A program made the translations under genes and the position numbers. The notes below the pieces were generated by a model. The model searched no databases. It had not been told where the DNA came from and saw only the letters and a program-made list of their open reading frames with translations. This document shows positions 45,001 to 57,000 of a stretch of 64,000 nt of DNA, piece after piece. The DNA comes from Volvox africanus (Eukaryota > Chlorophyta > Chlorophyceae > Chlamydomonadales > Volvocaceae): the NCBI GenBank assembly GCA_030268105.1, contig BSDZ01000080.1, positions 3,411,501-3,475,500 on the forward strand. Reading direction: 5' to 3'. Every line of letters begins with the position of its first letter. The stretch's first letter is position 1.

Positions 45001-48000
45001 TATGCTAGCTGCGTTGGCAGCCAGCACCATCATCGATGCATCTTCACCATGCACGGGCTGCTTTTGGCCTTTGCTAGGGCGCCCATTATGAGTTCCTAAT
45101 GGCACGTCATTTTGGCCGTTTTTCTGCAGGTTGGTGGCAATAAAGTATTTCGTACACGACAAAAATAAACGCAGGAAAAAAATTTATTCTTTTACTAGTT
45201 AAAGTAAAATACAAATCTTATGCATACGTACTACTTCAAAGCGAAGAGTAGTGCTTCCCTACTCCGTCCAGGGTTGTGCGGCTGCCAATCAATCCCATGT
45301 AAGCAACAATTTTTCGTAACCCTGCTTTACAACATCCTTTATATGTACATCTAATGCCACCCATTGTACACAGTCGTCAGGTCGTCCATGTTGTGCTAGT
45401 CGTCAGGTTCGTTTCCCGCCGATGCGTAGGTCGATGCGACCCTACGAGGCGAAGTGTTATCTTGATGAACGCATGAATGATTATTACATATGAATGAACC
45501 TGCATGATATAGATGTATTCACATACATTTATATATGCATTTGGCATGTTATCATTATCCATCGCGACATCACATCATGGCAAATCCGCCTAGCATGCAT
45601 GAAATCAATGAAGTGCGCATTATGCTCGTGCTACGAAACGATAACTAATATTATTTGATATAATATTACTTCATTACAGCACACGTTGAGAGCGCTGCAC
45701 TCGTCGTGATGCATGCCTTGCAACCAAATATCGTTATTCGGACCCTTGCATCATGCGAATGCCGGAAAGGCTTATACGTTGTTATACGTGAACATCGCCT
45801 TTGTGCAGTAGGGTTGTCACACTTAGGATCGGCCTCCTAGTGTGAATCGTACGGCATCGCGATGCTACGAGTATAACAGATGCGAGGACGGCTAAGCAAG
45901 AAAAGACATTCTATACCGGAGAACACTCGTGTGTTCTACATTATCATTGATATACGCTACTCTACTTAGCCCGAGCTAAGCCTAAACTTCGCTATCACCG
46001 CCGCGTGATGATTGCTTACTTCCGGCGCTGACGGCGATTACGTCCATTGCACCGCTTCGATCTGTAAGACTGTAAGTTATATCTCTTCTTGTCTTGAAGT
46101 CTTCCGCTGTCTCTGTTTGCTCGTGTTTGCCTTGCTGTACTTGCAAGTGCTCGCGCGTCGGTGTTGAAAGCCTTCAGACGCGCAGATACTTATGAGCAAA
46201 CACGAAGGAGAGGTACAACAGTCCATGTCATACGGTAGCAGTTCTATTGGACAACCTTGCTTGCGCAGGCAGCATACGTATAATTTCTGCAGCATCAACA
46301 GCTAATCATATATTTGTAAAGAAATAATAATTGCTTCAGTAACGAATGGAGCTGCCTTCTGCTTATGATGGAAAGTCCCATATGAAACTCTTTACATCCC
46401 GAAAACACTTTTCCCCTGAAAGTCAGGAACATTTTCAGTGTGTCATGCCTGGAAGGGAGCCACTAGAAGGCAACATTGCATCGGATCTGCTAGATGGCAT
46501 CGACCAAGGCAGCAGCCGCTTGGCTCAAAGCTTGGCTCTTCCTGGTTTTAGTAGCAATGAGAAGTGACTTCATTGTGACGAGGATGTTTAGAATCACCAT
46601 TGCAACGTTTGTACTTGAGATGCCCCGTCTTGGGAGCCAGGGCCAGCGGGATGGGATGGAAGGCAAGGGTTCTGGGCAGCCCTCAGTACAGCGCCGTCAT
46701 CGGCTTAGGCACGTGCTTGGAGTTTCTGGAGCCATGAAACAATTCTGGTTAGGAATGTGCATGACGTTTTTGATGCAATGACAAAATAATGACCATGCTG
46801 AAAATTGTGGCGTGAATCCGTTGAACTATTCATTCCCGTGCAGCGATTGAACTATTCTGCATTGCAATATGTCTGGATTGGGGAAGCATTGGGGTCATAG
46901 AGTACCTCTCACACATGCTCATTTTCATGGTCAATTTTCACACATACGCCAAGCTGCTATGATGCTTGCCGGACAAGGCTATCTAATTTTTGGGGCCTGC
47001 TCGATGTGTAACTGTGGCTCTTGGTGACTTTGTTTGGGTCTCCATCTGGAAACATTGTTGCCTGGCTACTGTGTAAGGTTTGCTGTTGCCAAACTTCCTC
47101 GGTCCTTACCCAGACTTGCTAACTCCGGCAGCTTGCTGCTCAATAATTAGAAAGCCTTCCATAATTAGAAAGGTAGCCCTGAACGGCTGTTCATGTGTGG
47201 CTCTTCAGAGTTCTATGTTATAAAGTAAGCCACATGTACAGGTTCTACATTCGTATAATGGTAGCAATTTAGCGATGTTAACAAGCGTTCACCAGAGCAA
47301 TCTCTTGTACAATGACTAGTATTCATAGCGCTATCCTAAATTGAAATTAACTTTGAAGATATTTTATGCACAAAGTCTCGAGACTACTGCACAATAAGAG
47401 CAAGTAAGCAAACTAAATAAATCCGGCAAACCCGTGCTCCGAACATTATTATGCACTATCTACATAAACTTTGCGTAAACTGCGTTACAGTGCGTTACGT
47501 GCGTATCGTAACACACTGTACGCAAGATATACGCAAGCTGTTTGCGTAAAGTTAACGCGTGCATTAGGTTTGCGATCGCATGCGTTAGGTTTGCGTTAGG
47601 CTCGCGTTAGAACATACGCAAGCCCCCGATTTTCGAGCACCACGAAACGTATTAAAAATTACAGGGAACTTTTATAATCATTATAAATATTGCTTTCATT
47701 TAAACGAACTTGAAAACGACGCACTATAACAGACGTCCTGTCAAGTTTTCTTTGCGTTAGGCTCGCGTTAGGCTAACGCAACCTCTAACGCACAAAACGC
47801 AGCCTTACACACACATACGCGCCCTAATGCAGCCTAACGTGAGCCTAACGCACGAATCTGTTGTTATAGTGATAGAGAACTCCATCTCCATCTCTATCTC
47901 TATCTCCATCTCTATCTCTATCTCCATCTCTATATAGAGAGAACTGCACCAATGCGATATGTATGTAATAATCTGTTGCCTCGAACCCCTAGCTAAGTAT

Positions 48001-51000
48001 GCCGTACATGTATGCTGTACATACGTACATTTCATCACTCGCAAGCCGCAGCTATATATTATATCAGTACTCGATCGGCGGGAGGTACGTATGTATCCGC
48101 CGCCATGCGTGGACGGACGTCAAGCAACCCTGCTGCACATGTACATGCCATCCAGCTATAGCCAGCAGCCACTAGCTAATCACACAGAGTCAGACGACCA
48201 ACCTGGAACCTAAGTCCCCCTGTCACGTCTCCATTGTGTAGCCGCGCAGCCCGCAGGTGGATTTCTTTCCAGACGGGGCTTGCACACTTCAGTCGGACCT
48301 CCGTCTTGTACACCGGCAGCCAGGTGTTCCCGCTGCCATCCTTCCAAAGAATGTATACATGCATGTATGTGGATGCGGGTAAAAGCAACAGGTTGGAACG
48401 GCGAGCTGGACTGCCGGCGATCGGGTGCATGCAGCGGCAGATAGAGATGTAAGCTCTCAATCAATTGGATGGGCATGCATGGGCATGCATGTGCGGACCG
48501 ACAGGAACGATGTCTATCTGTCATCTGGATACGTGTGGGACAAAGGCCACATCACCAACTAACAGGCGCTAGCTAGGCAGCTGCTGGATGTGCCTCATAA
48601 ATCATAAGCTCGCTAGATATTTATTTGGGAAAATAGATTCGCCGCACGTGCCTGTTTTCGTTCTCTACATGCCTGTTTTTCTCTAGATCTCTCCATTTAT
48701 ATAAAAACAATGTATAATACATACATATACACATAAGGTGCGAGAGTGAGGGCAGAGCTGGTTGGTTGAGGGGAGGAGGCAGGGAGGTGTGTGCCTGGGT
48801 AGGGCTGGGCTTTCCCTGCCCACGGGCCTGGAAGGGGTTTTGGAGGTCGGAGAGGGAGAGCTCCCCAGTGCGTGTCTTGCAGGCAGGTGTAGGTAGGTAG
48901 GGCCCTCTGTGGGCGTAGCTGTATGTGGGGCTTTTCATGAGGCCGTCTTAATTGCGTAATGTTACCCCCGCGTCTATAGAGAGAGGTGTCTTCCTTTTCT
49001 GCTGGGCTGTTTGGAGGACCACTTAAAACCATAATAATAATACTAATAATAGTACGCCGGCCGGAGCCTGGCGTGTGTTAAGGGGGTGGGGAACTGAGGG
49101 GCAGCATAGCCATCCCTGTATGCCCACACCACCGTGGGTAGCCGTTTTGGTTTTACCGGTTATTTGGCTGCGCCCTCTAGTGCTCACCGCGCCCATATGA
49201 TGGCACCCGCTGTTTCGGTTGTTTGCCGGTGTAGGTGCAGGCAGGTCTTCTGGGCATGTTCCGCGGAGGAGCCGAGCCTGCAAAGGAGCGGTTTTAGCGT
49301 TTTGGTTAGGGTCCCTGTGCTGCCCAGGGTGACGATTTGCGCCTCAGTGTAGTGCACCTTCCATCCTGCTTTCGTGAGTTCCTCTGTTAGCCATGCGTGT
49401 TGTGCAGTTTTCTGTTCGAGTTTGTCGGTGTGTTGCAGGTCGCTAGTGTAGCCCACTTCGATAATGTACACCTCGTGCGTGAGCTTGCATTCCGGCCCCT
49501 GGTATCGTTTGCGCTGGGTTGTGCGCGTGGGGAGGTTGGGAATGAACATGATGTCTGGGCGGAGGCGGCAGATTTCCTCGTCTCCTAGGTGTGGCAGCAT
49601 CCATTTGGGGACGCGCGTCCCGCTGCAGTACGGTGGGAGATCCACTTCTTTACCTGCGTCCATAATCATGAAGCCACCACCGTTACGGCCCCCGTGGACG
49701 CAGTCGGCAATAGTGTGCGTCGCTTGGTTATGCCGGTTGATGTACATGCCTTTCATGGTTGGGTGGGGGCACCCGCCGAGTATGTGGGCTCCTGAGTCGG
49801 GTGTGGGGCCGGTCGTTCCGCAGCTGCGGCAAATAGGGCAGTTTCCGTCTCCGCCACGTCCGTAAAGTTTCTGCAGTTTTGCATTGAATAGCAGCTCGTA
49901 TCGAGCTTTCAGTACTTGGAGTTTGAGCCAGTGGGGCGTCTCTGGGTTGCTGAGGAAGGCATTGCTGGTTTTGGGGTCTAACTTCGAGGCGGTGTTACGC
50001 CATTTTTCGGTTAGGATTGTGTCGTTTGTACAGCCTGCGAAGGTATCCTGCTGGAGACACCTATAGAGTCCTTTGTTCAGGTCGCTAATGTAAAAGCAAG
50101 TGTCGCGCTGTTTTAGCCAGAACACTTTATCGAACGGGACGCTGTCTGCCTTTTCAGTAAAAGTTGCCGGAATCTCGCCTTGTGCGACAGATGTTGCTCC
50201 TTTGTCAGCTTTGTCATTGCCATCAAGGCCGGTATGCGATTTCACTTTCAAGAAGTGGACGGTTATGTTCTGGTGGGCGTAGTCGTACAGTAGTTCGGCG
50301 ATATCCATGAGTAAGGCTTTGTGCTTGGAAATGTGCAGTTTACTCGGATCGTTTATTGCTCTTTTGATAAGATCCAGTGATGCTTGTGAATCAGTGGCAA
50401 TTGTTAGGGCGCTGTTCACTTCCTTTTGCGTTGATAGGGCCACGCGTATTGCCGCCAGCTCTGCCCGTTGAATGGTATTAGTGCATCCGACGCCTGCTGG
50501 GTCGATGTACAATGTTTTTCCGGTGGGTCCACAGTACGCAGCCGCACCCAGCTTGTTTGGGCCGTCGTTTTCAGCCGGTTTAATGCAGCTACCGTCAGTC
50601 CAGATGATATCTTGTGGGTACACGCGGAGTGGTACTTGTCCGGGGAAAGCTGCTGTCAGGCGCTGCTGGAGCATCTGTCCGTCCATTTGGTGAACTATGG
50701 CGGTGGGTCTGGGTCCAGGCGGCTTTGATGCCATCATTTTGCGCATGATCTGAGCAGCTTTGCTTGGGTAGGGACGCTGTATGTCGACACTTTGGGTGCC
50801 CTCGGGCGTGTCCGGCATGCGCAGATGTTTTCTGGGGAGGCCGACAGCGTCCATCGCTTTGAGTTCGGTTAGGAGCGCCTTCATGGAGCGGGCGTTTAGT
50901 CCTCGGATCGCCGTGTCGTTGGCCACCACGACGAGGTCCAGGCCTCCCTTGTAGCCAGGGGTTTGGCCGTCAGTTCCTGTCCCGCTGGTGAGCATGCACG

Positions 51001-54000
51001 CTTCACCATGGCTCAGTCGCGCGAGATGGAAGACGTACGGTGTGTTGTATAGCTGCGTGTGGGGACCGGTCCGGCTGTGTGGGACAATGAGTAGTGTAGC
51101 GGTGGGCAATGCGGATGTCATTGTGTGTGATGCGCCTGTGATTGCCCACATTACCGCCTTTTTGACGCTGGTGGGGTCAGGATTTGGGTGTGCTATCGAG
51201 AGGCCTGTAAATGGCTGGGAGAATGCATCTATGTTCGCCCCAAAGAGTTGGTCTTCTGCATGGGCGCTGAAGTAGTATTGCATCTCTTCGCCGCAGTTAA
51301 GCGGGGATGAAAACCTTTCGACAACTGGGCCGGCGTCTAGAGTGTGCAGGGCGTCGACCAACGTGCGGCGCAGTTGTCTATTCATGGTCGCCTGCGACCG
51401 TGGCGGGTCTTTCGACTCTCGCCCATTGGGATCCTTTCTGTACCGCAGAAGAAGGCGCGCGACGTCCTCAGCAAAGTCGCCCTGGGGGGATAGGCTTCTG
51501 TGTACCTCCAGGTAGGTTTCGATCGTGTGTTGGTATCGCATTCTGAGGGTCTCTAGGCGTTGCAGGGTGAGAGTGCCCACGCATTTCCCTCTCGGGTCGT
51601 AGGCAAAGGCCACGTTCTCTTCGGTCGAGCTGCCCTCTTTGGTTAGCAGTCCTATCTGGATTCGGTACTTTCCCGTGGGGCGCGTGTCCGTGTGTGGATT
51701 GCACAGCGCGGTCTCAAAGGTAGTGTTCGCTCGAATAAGGTGTGCCCGCTGGGTCTGCTCCAAGGGGGGCGGGTCCCATCGGCCCTGCCGCTGGGGGGTC
51801 GTTAGATTGCTGTCCTTGGGTTTTGGGTATTTCGAGAGGGGGTTCGTACTCTGCGACCTCGTTTGCTCATATCTCTCCATCGCCTTTGGTCCGTTGGGCA
51901 ACCTTCCGAGTTGTGTTGCAGGGATATCAGACGGCTCCCATATTACTCTGCGGAAGTGGCGATCGATCCGCGTGCCATAGAGACCTGTCACTGGCAAGAG
52001 CTGCTTGGGCACGTATCCCATACTGGCATAAGCGCCGACGATAGACATCGGGGTAATAGTGTCTTTCCAGCGAACTGTGTAGTATTGTTCATGGGTTGAG
52101 GTCGTATCCGCCCCAACTTTCCGTTTCTTGGGAGGTTTCACCTTTGAGGGGACGGTGCGTTTTGTGATTGGGCCCGCGAGTATTTCCGCGATGTCCTCTG
52201 CGTCGTTGTATAGGTCGTAAACTATCTGTTGTTGCCCCGTTGTGTCCTTTGCTTGTCCTTTTCCAGGCTTCCAGGGTATCCGGTCCTCCAGGATTTGATC
52301 GCGGGCAACCTTCCATCGAGGTCTCCACCATTGTGGGGTGAGGTGCTCTGGTGGCTTCGGCGTCCCTGGTAGCGCTCCGGCCGGCTCGGGTGTAGGTGGG
52401 TTACTGGCGTATTTCTTGGCGGTGATGTTTGATTCAGCCCCTGTCGCACCCGCGCCTGTGCTGGCGCGGGTGTGACATGGCGCTACCGGCGTGCAGTCAA
52501 GTCCCTTTTCAGCGAGGTATGCCAGCACGGGGTTTGGGGTGCCGGTTTCTCCTGGCACGGGGGTCATACCGATGTTTAGTGTGCGACGGGTTTGCCGCCT
52601 TGGCCCCTGGACGATAGGCCCGGGGGGGTTTCCTAGGTTGGGTACACTCCTGCGGGTGTCTTTTTGCAGGGCTGCCATGACGCGTTTCGCTTCTATATAC
52701 GATGTGCATTGAGGGGCCGGGTCTCGGAGTTGTGCGCCGTGGATAGCTGCAGTATCCGTTCTCACGTTGCTGTTGTCGCAGCGTGTATTGTTGTTGATGA
52801 AGTTCTGTTGCCGCTGATGGGCGGATCTTGTGCGTTTCCGTCCTATGCATGCTGGATCCACAGGGCAGCTCGGCGGCGCTGGCGGGTCACTCTTCGTGTC
52901 GTCTGGCTTGCTGTGGGGATGGTGTGGTTTCTGCGTGGTCGGAAGCCACACGATAGGTGTATTACGACGTACATGCGGGTCAAGGGATGGTGCTAGTATT
53001 GGGTTGGGGAGACTTGATTTGTGCCGGAGGCCGGTGAACGGTGGGTCGCTGGGAATCTCCCGGAGGCGTCTGTCTTCCAGAGGTAGCACGGACGACCAGC
53101 AACGCGGGTCATGTGCCTTCGTGTGTGGGGCTTGGGGGCATTGGGCACTTATAGCTAGGCTTAGTCGATTCAGGGCAATCTTGTGCCGGTGTTGCACCTT
53201 GCCCCGGGGGAAAAGCTTCTGGAGTTCGGTGGTGGTGATGAGGTGTTGTGTTGTGTTCTTGTCAATGAGCGCGTGCATGTCTAAGCCCAGCTCTGTTAAG
53301 GGGAGCAGGCACCGGAACGGCAGAGTTCCGGGCTTTGTGTCCTGCCGTGCGTTGATGACGGAGGCGGCCGTCATGAGAGTGTTTAGGGATGTGTTGTACG
53401 GCATCCCCTTGTCTGTGACCGTGATGCTGTGGTCTCGCGCCAGGGTCAGCTGTTTTGAGGTGGTGTAGAAGCTGCTCTCGCGTTTCAACATGTGCATCCT
53501 GGCGTCGGCCGCCAGACGACACTGCAGCTCAAGCATGGCTCTTGTCACGACGCCTAGCCGGCCTTCATCGTTTAGGGATAAGACCAACGCGCGTACTGCC
53601 ATGCATACGTAGATCGGTAGCAGGGACCCAACTCCCAGTCCATACTGTTCCGTTGGTAGCAACACGGCACGTGTGGGGAAACTGGTGGGCAAGCCGTAGC
53701 AGCGTCGGGCTACGCGTGCTATCATCGCGTCCGAAAGTTTGATATCGTTAGGTGTGTATGCCATGGTGGGGAAGCTGTACGACACTACCGGTTGTATACA
53801 GGTCTGTATGATTCTGATGCATTGGTCCGGCGATGCTAGGGAGCCTTGAAGTAGGTCACCCTTGTCCCTCACCGTCTTGCAGACATGGGACATATGTGCA
53901 CTCCAGTTGAGGGTCATCGTCACATGCACTCCAAGGTATTTGTAGGGCTCCGTGGGGGGTAGGTACGGCACTGCCTGGCCGCTTATCTTGATTTTTTCCT

Positions 54001-57000
54001 CCAGGGCTGACTTGAGTGTGCGTGCACATGTGGGTCCGTTCAGGCCTCGGTCAGGAGGTCGTGGATGGTGGTCTGTAAGGTAGCAGGCAATGCCCTCAGC
54101 AGCTCGTTAGGTAGTCCATCTGGTCCCGGCGTCTTATTACGGGCTAGGTGTTGGATACATTTGTTAAAGTTGAACGGGTCGGCGACGCTGCTAAGCAAGA
54201 CTTTATCCGTGGCCTGTCTCGGGCTGGTTAGGGAGAAGGCGTCTGGTGCGGTGTTCTGCAGGAATGGGTACGATCGTGGGATTTCCTCGGGGCGGTACAG
54301 TCCAGTCTTTGGGGCGCTAATGGGGGCGGCCTGCTTCTGGTAGTACTGGTGTACAGCTTCAAGGATGGATTCGGGTTCCGTGCACATTTTTCCCGAGACT
54401 GGGTGTTTCACCACAGGTAGGCCGCGTTCGAGTTCGTCTTTGCTGAAAATGCCTTGGTGAGCCCGACGAGGGCGTGTGGCGATCAGATGTTGGGTTCGGC
54501 GTCGCGCTACAGCTATGTTTTTTCGGCGTTCTATTGTTAGCGCCTGTCGTATTTGACTGCCGACCCATCGGATCGTGTCATGTAGTTGCTCCAGCAGGCC
54601 CCCCGCATCTTCGGGAGGTGTGTGGGTGCTGTTCAATGCCGGCCCATTAGGGCTTGTTGAGTTATTCTCGCAATCAGGCTGTTGGTATCCAGGGGCGGCC
54701 TGCATCTGTAGTTCCCTTTCGTATTCGTGTTTGAGCCGGGTGTGTTCTCTGTGTAGCTTTTTTATTCCTCTACTGACTGTGCGTTTGGTGTGTATTTTGC
54801 CCGTGTATGGCGGTTTCTGCGGGCACAGGTCTAGTAGGATATCTAGTCCCTTGTTAAGGGTTGTTTGAAGCATTGCTGCCGCAATCTCTACATTGACTGC
54901 CGTGATGCTGTCGTGGTCACGAAGTAGTGTCATCAAGCGGGTGGCTGTCATAGCAGTGGGGTCCTCGGTGTGTTTCGCAATGCCAGCCTCAATCTCATGG
55001 ACGGCTGGGCGGAGGTATTCCTGGAGGCTGAGAATGTCCGACGTGAGCAAGGCATCCATCTTTGATTGCGCAGCACGGATTGTGGTGTTCGGGACCGGTA
55101 GTATCACGTTTTTCCATTTAATTCGGACCCCGTCTCCGTCTTGGTTCTTTGGGATCGCCGGTCTCTTGGCGTCCCACAGGCGGATAGCGTCGGTGGGCAG
55201 GCGGGCATGAACGGGGTTATGATCGAAGTTTCCTCCGGCGACAGAAACAGAGCAGTACACTTGTGGTGTGTTCCCGTTTGCAGGTGTCCCCGCTTCTATG
55301 CTCGCGTGTAGAGTGGGGCACATCAGGATATCATCTATTCGGCTTTGGTGTGTACAGTGTTCCTTGCTCAATTGTTTGAAGGACGGGTGGCGGGGGGAGC
55401 GGTTTTCAGGCACCGGTGTGAGCATGTTATCGGTGATGAATTTGAGGTGTAGTCAGTTTGCTGTGTCAAGCAGGCCTGTGCTACGGTCGTCAGGGTTCAA
55501 GACGGCATCAAAGTCTCCGGCCAGGATTACATGTTCCCCGTTATTCTTGGCCTGTCTTAGAACTGTCTGGCAGTGTGCGTATATGTTGGTCCGGACTAAG
55601 GTGTCTTCCGGGCAGTAGATGCCCAGCACGTGTAGGGGGGTACTTGCTGACGTGGAGATCTTGCATTGGCACAGGTGCCCATGTAGCGGGAGCGGCAGTG
55701 GTATGTGTGTCACTTGTCCTGCACGGGTGTAACGGGCACCGATCCCAATTGCGACACCTGATGTGAAGCGTTCCTTGCCAGAGTTACGTGGTTTCGAACT
55801 GCAGTAAAGTCTGTATCCCTGCGGCTCGTTGTGTAGGGCGTCTTTCATCCATCCAGTGTGGTTGCTGGTTTTAGTTTCGGTTAGAACAATGATATCGGCA
55901 TCCCATGTCCGCACATTACATAGTGTACTGAGGAAGTTCGTCCCCAGTCCTCGTACGTTGTGAGTGACGATGTGTATATACCTGTGGTTTATTATATTGC
56001 GATTTTCTGAGGGGTTTGCGTTTTCCGGGTGTGAGAGTGTGGTGTTTCTTACGGGGGTGGTCAACAGTCTTGGGCGCTGGGCACTGGGTTCACTGACGTT
56101 CCCGCTTTCCCTTGTTGTGTGTGTCGTGTCCAGGGGGTGTTCAGCCCCTGCTGGGTTGGTGCGTTTCTTAGCTCGCCGTCGGAGATGGTCGGTGGTCATC
56201 AGCGGTTTGGATCTATTACATGGGGTATCTGTGGGTTGGGTATGCGGCGGGTTGTGCCCGGGGTGCTCTTGGTGGGGGTGTTCGCGTGGGTTGCCCTCTA
56301 TGAGGGATGGGTGAGGTACAGCTGTCGGGTTGGGTGCTGGTGGGTGGTCGTTGTCCTGCTCGGTTGGCTGCGGTCGTGTTCGTGTTCCTGATGGCTTGGT
56401 TAGTGTTCTCCCTGTTTGGCGGGCTAGTTTGCTGCACGCGGGTGTTTGATCTTCCGCCGTTTTTGGCCTTGTGGCGGTCTCGTTGTTGTACATGTGGTCT
56501 CGTTGGTTGTTGTTTGGGTCTCCGTATACTTGGTGTGAACTGTGCTCGCCCATGTGTCCGGGGGTATTATGTCTCGCAGGTCCACATGTGTTGCCGTGGG
56601 TTCTGTGTGATGTCGAAGATTTAGGGTGTATATTGCGCCAGATTCACGCGGCCACTTGGCATTCTCGTCACCAAGTTCCACAGGTTGCGGTTGTAGAGAG
56701 TCGTGGATGTACCACCGGTCCTTGTGTTTTTGTACTGCGATTGCGTGGCCTGTGAGGTGAACGAGGAAGCCCCAATTGCGTGCATGTTCTGGCAGTTGGT
56801 GTAGTACGCTGCTTAACGTCATGTTGGTTTTTATTTCCTGTCTGCTCCCTATGGAGGCAATATGCGGGTGTGCGGAGTCATTTCTTTGCTGTGTGGTTCG
56901 CACCGGCACGTTGTAGCGTAGGTATGGGTTAATTGCCAACGTTGAGAAGTTGCCTGTGTTTTGGTTGTGGGTTAGTTGCCATGTGGCGGCTGCATTGTGG

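Larger units (their letters stand above)
42738..47871. mobile_element. CACTA (EnSpm-like) DNA transposon, 5.1 kb
   Basis: Left end CACTATAACAAGG...GTGCGTTAG; the right end on the other strand is CACTATAACAACAG...GTGCGTTAG. It is flanked by a 3-bp duplication ATA (42735-42737, 47872-47874), as CACTA elements make. Both ends carry dense TAACGCA motifs in both orientations, as expected of subterminal transposase-binding sites. The inside has a minus-strand multi-exon gene remnant and a solo LTR. No transposase domain was recognised, so it may be non-autonomous. It lies in copine intron 6. Confidence 0.83.

Noticed and set aside
46346..46781. Two short plus-strand open frames in the CACTA interior
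   Set aside because: No similarity, no splice context, and overlapping each other; not supported as genes.
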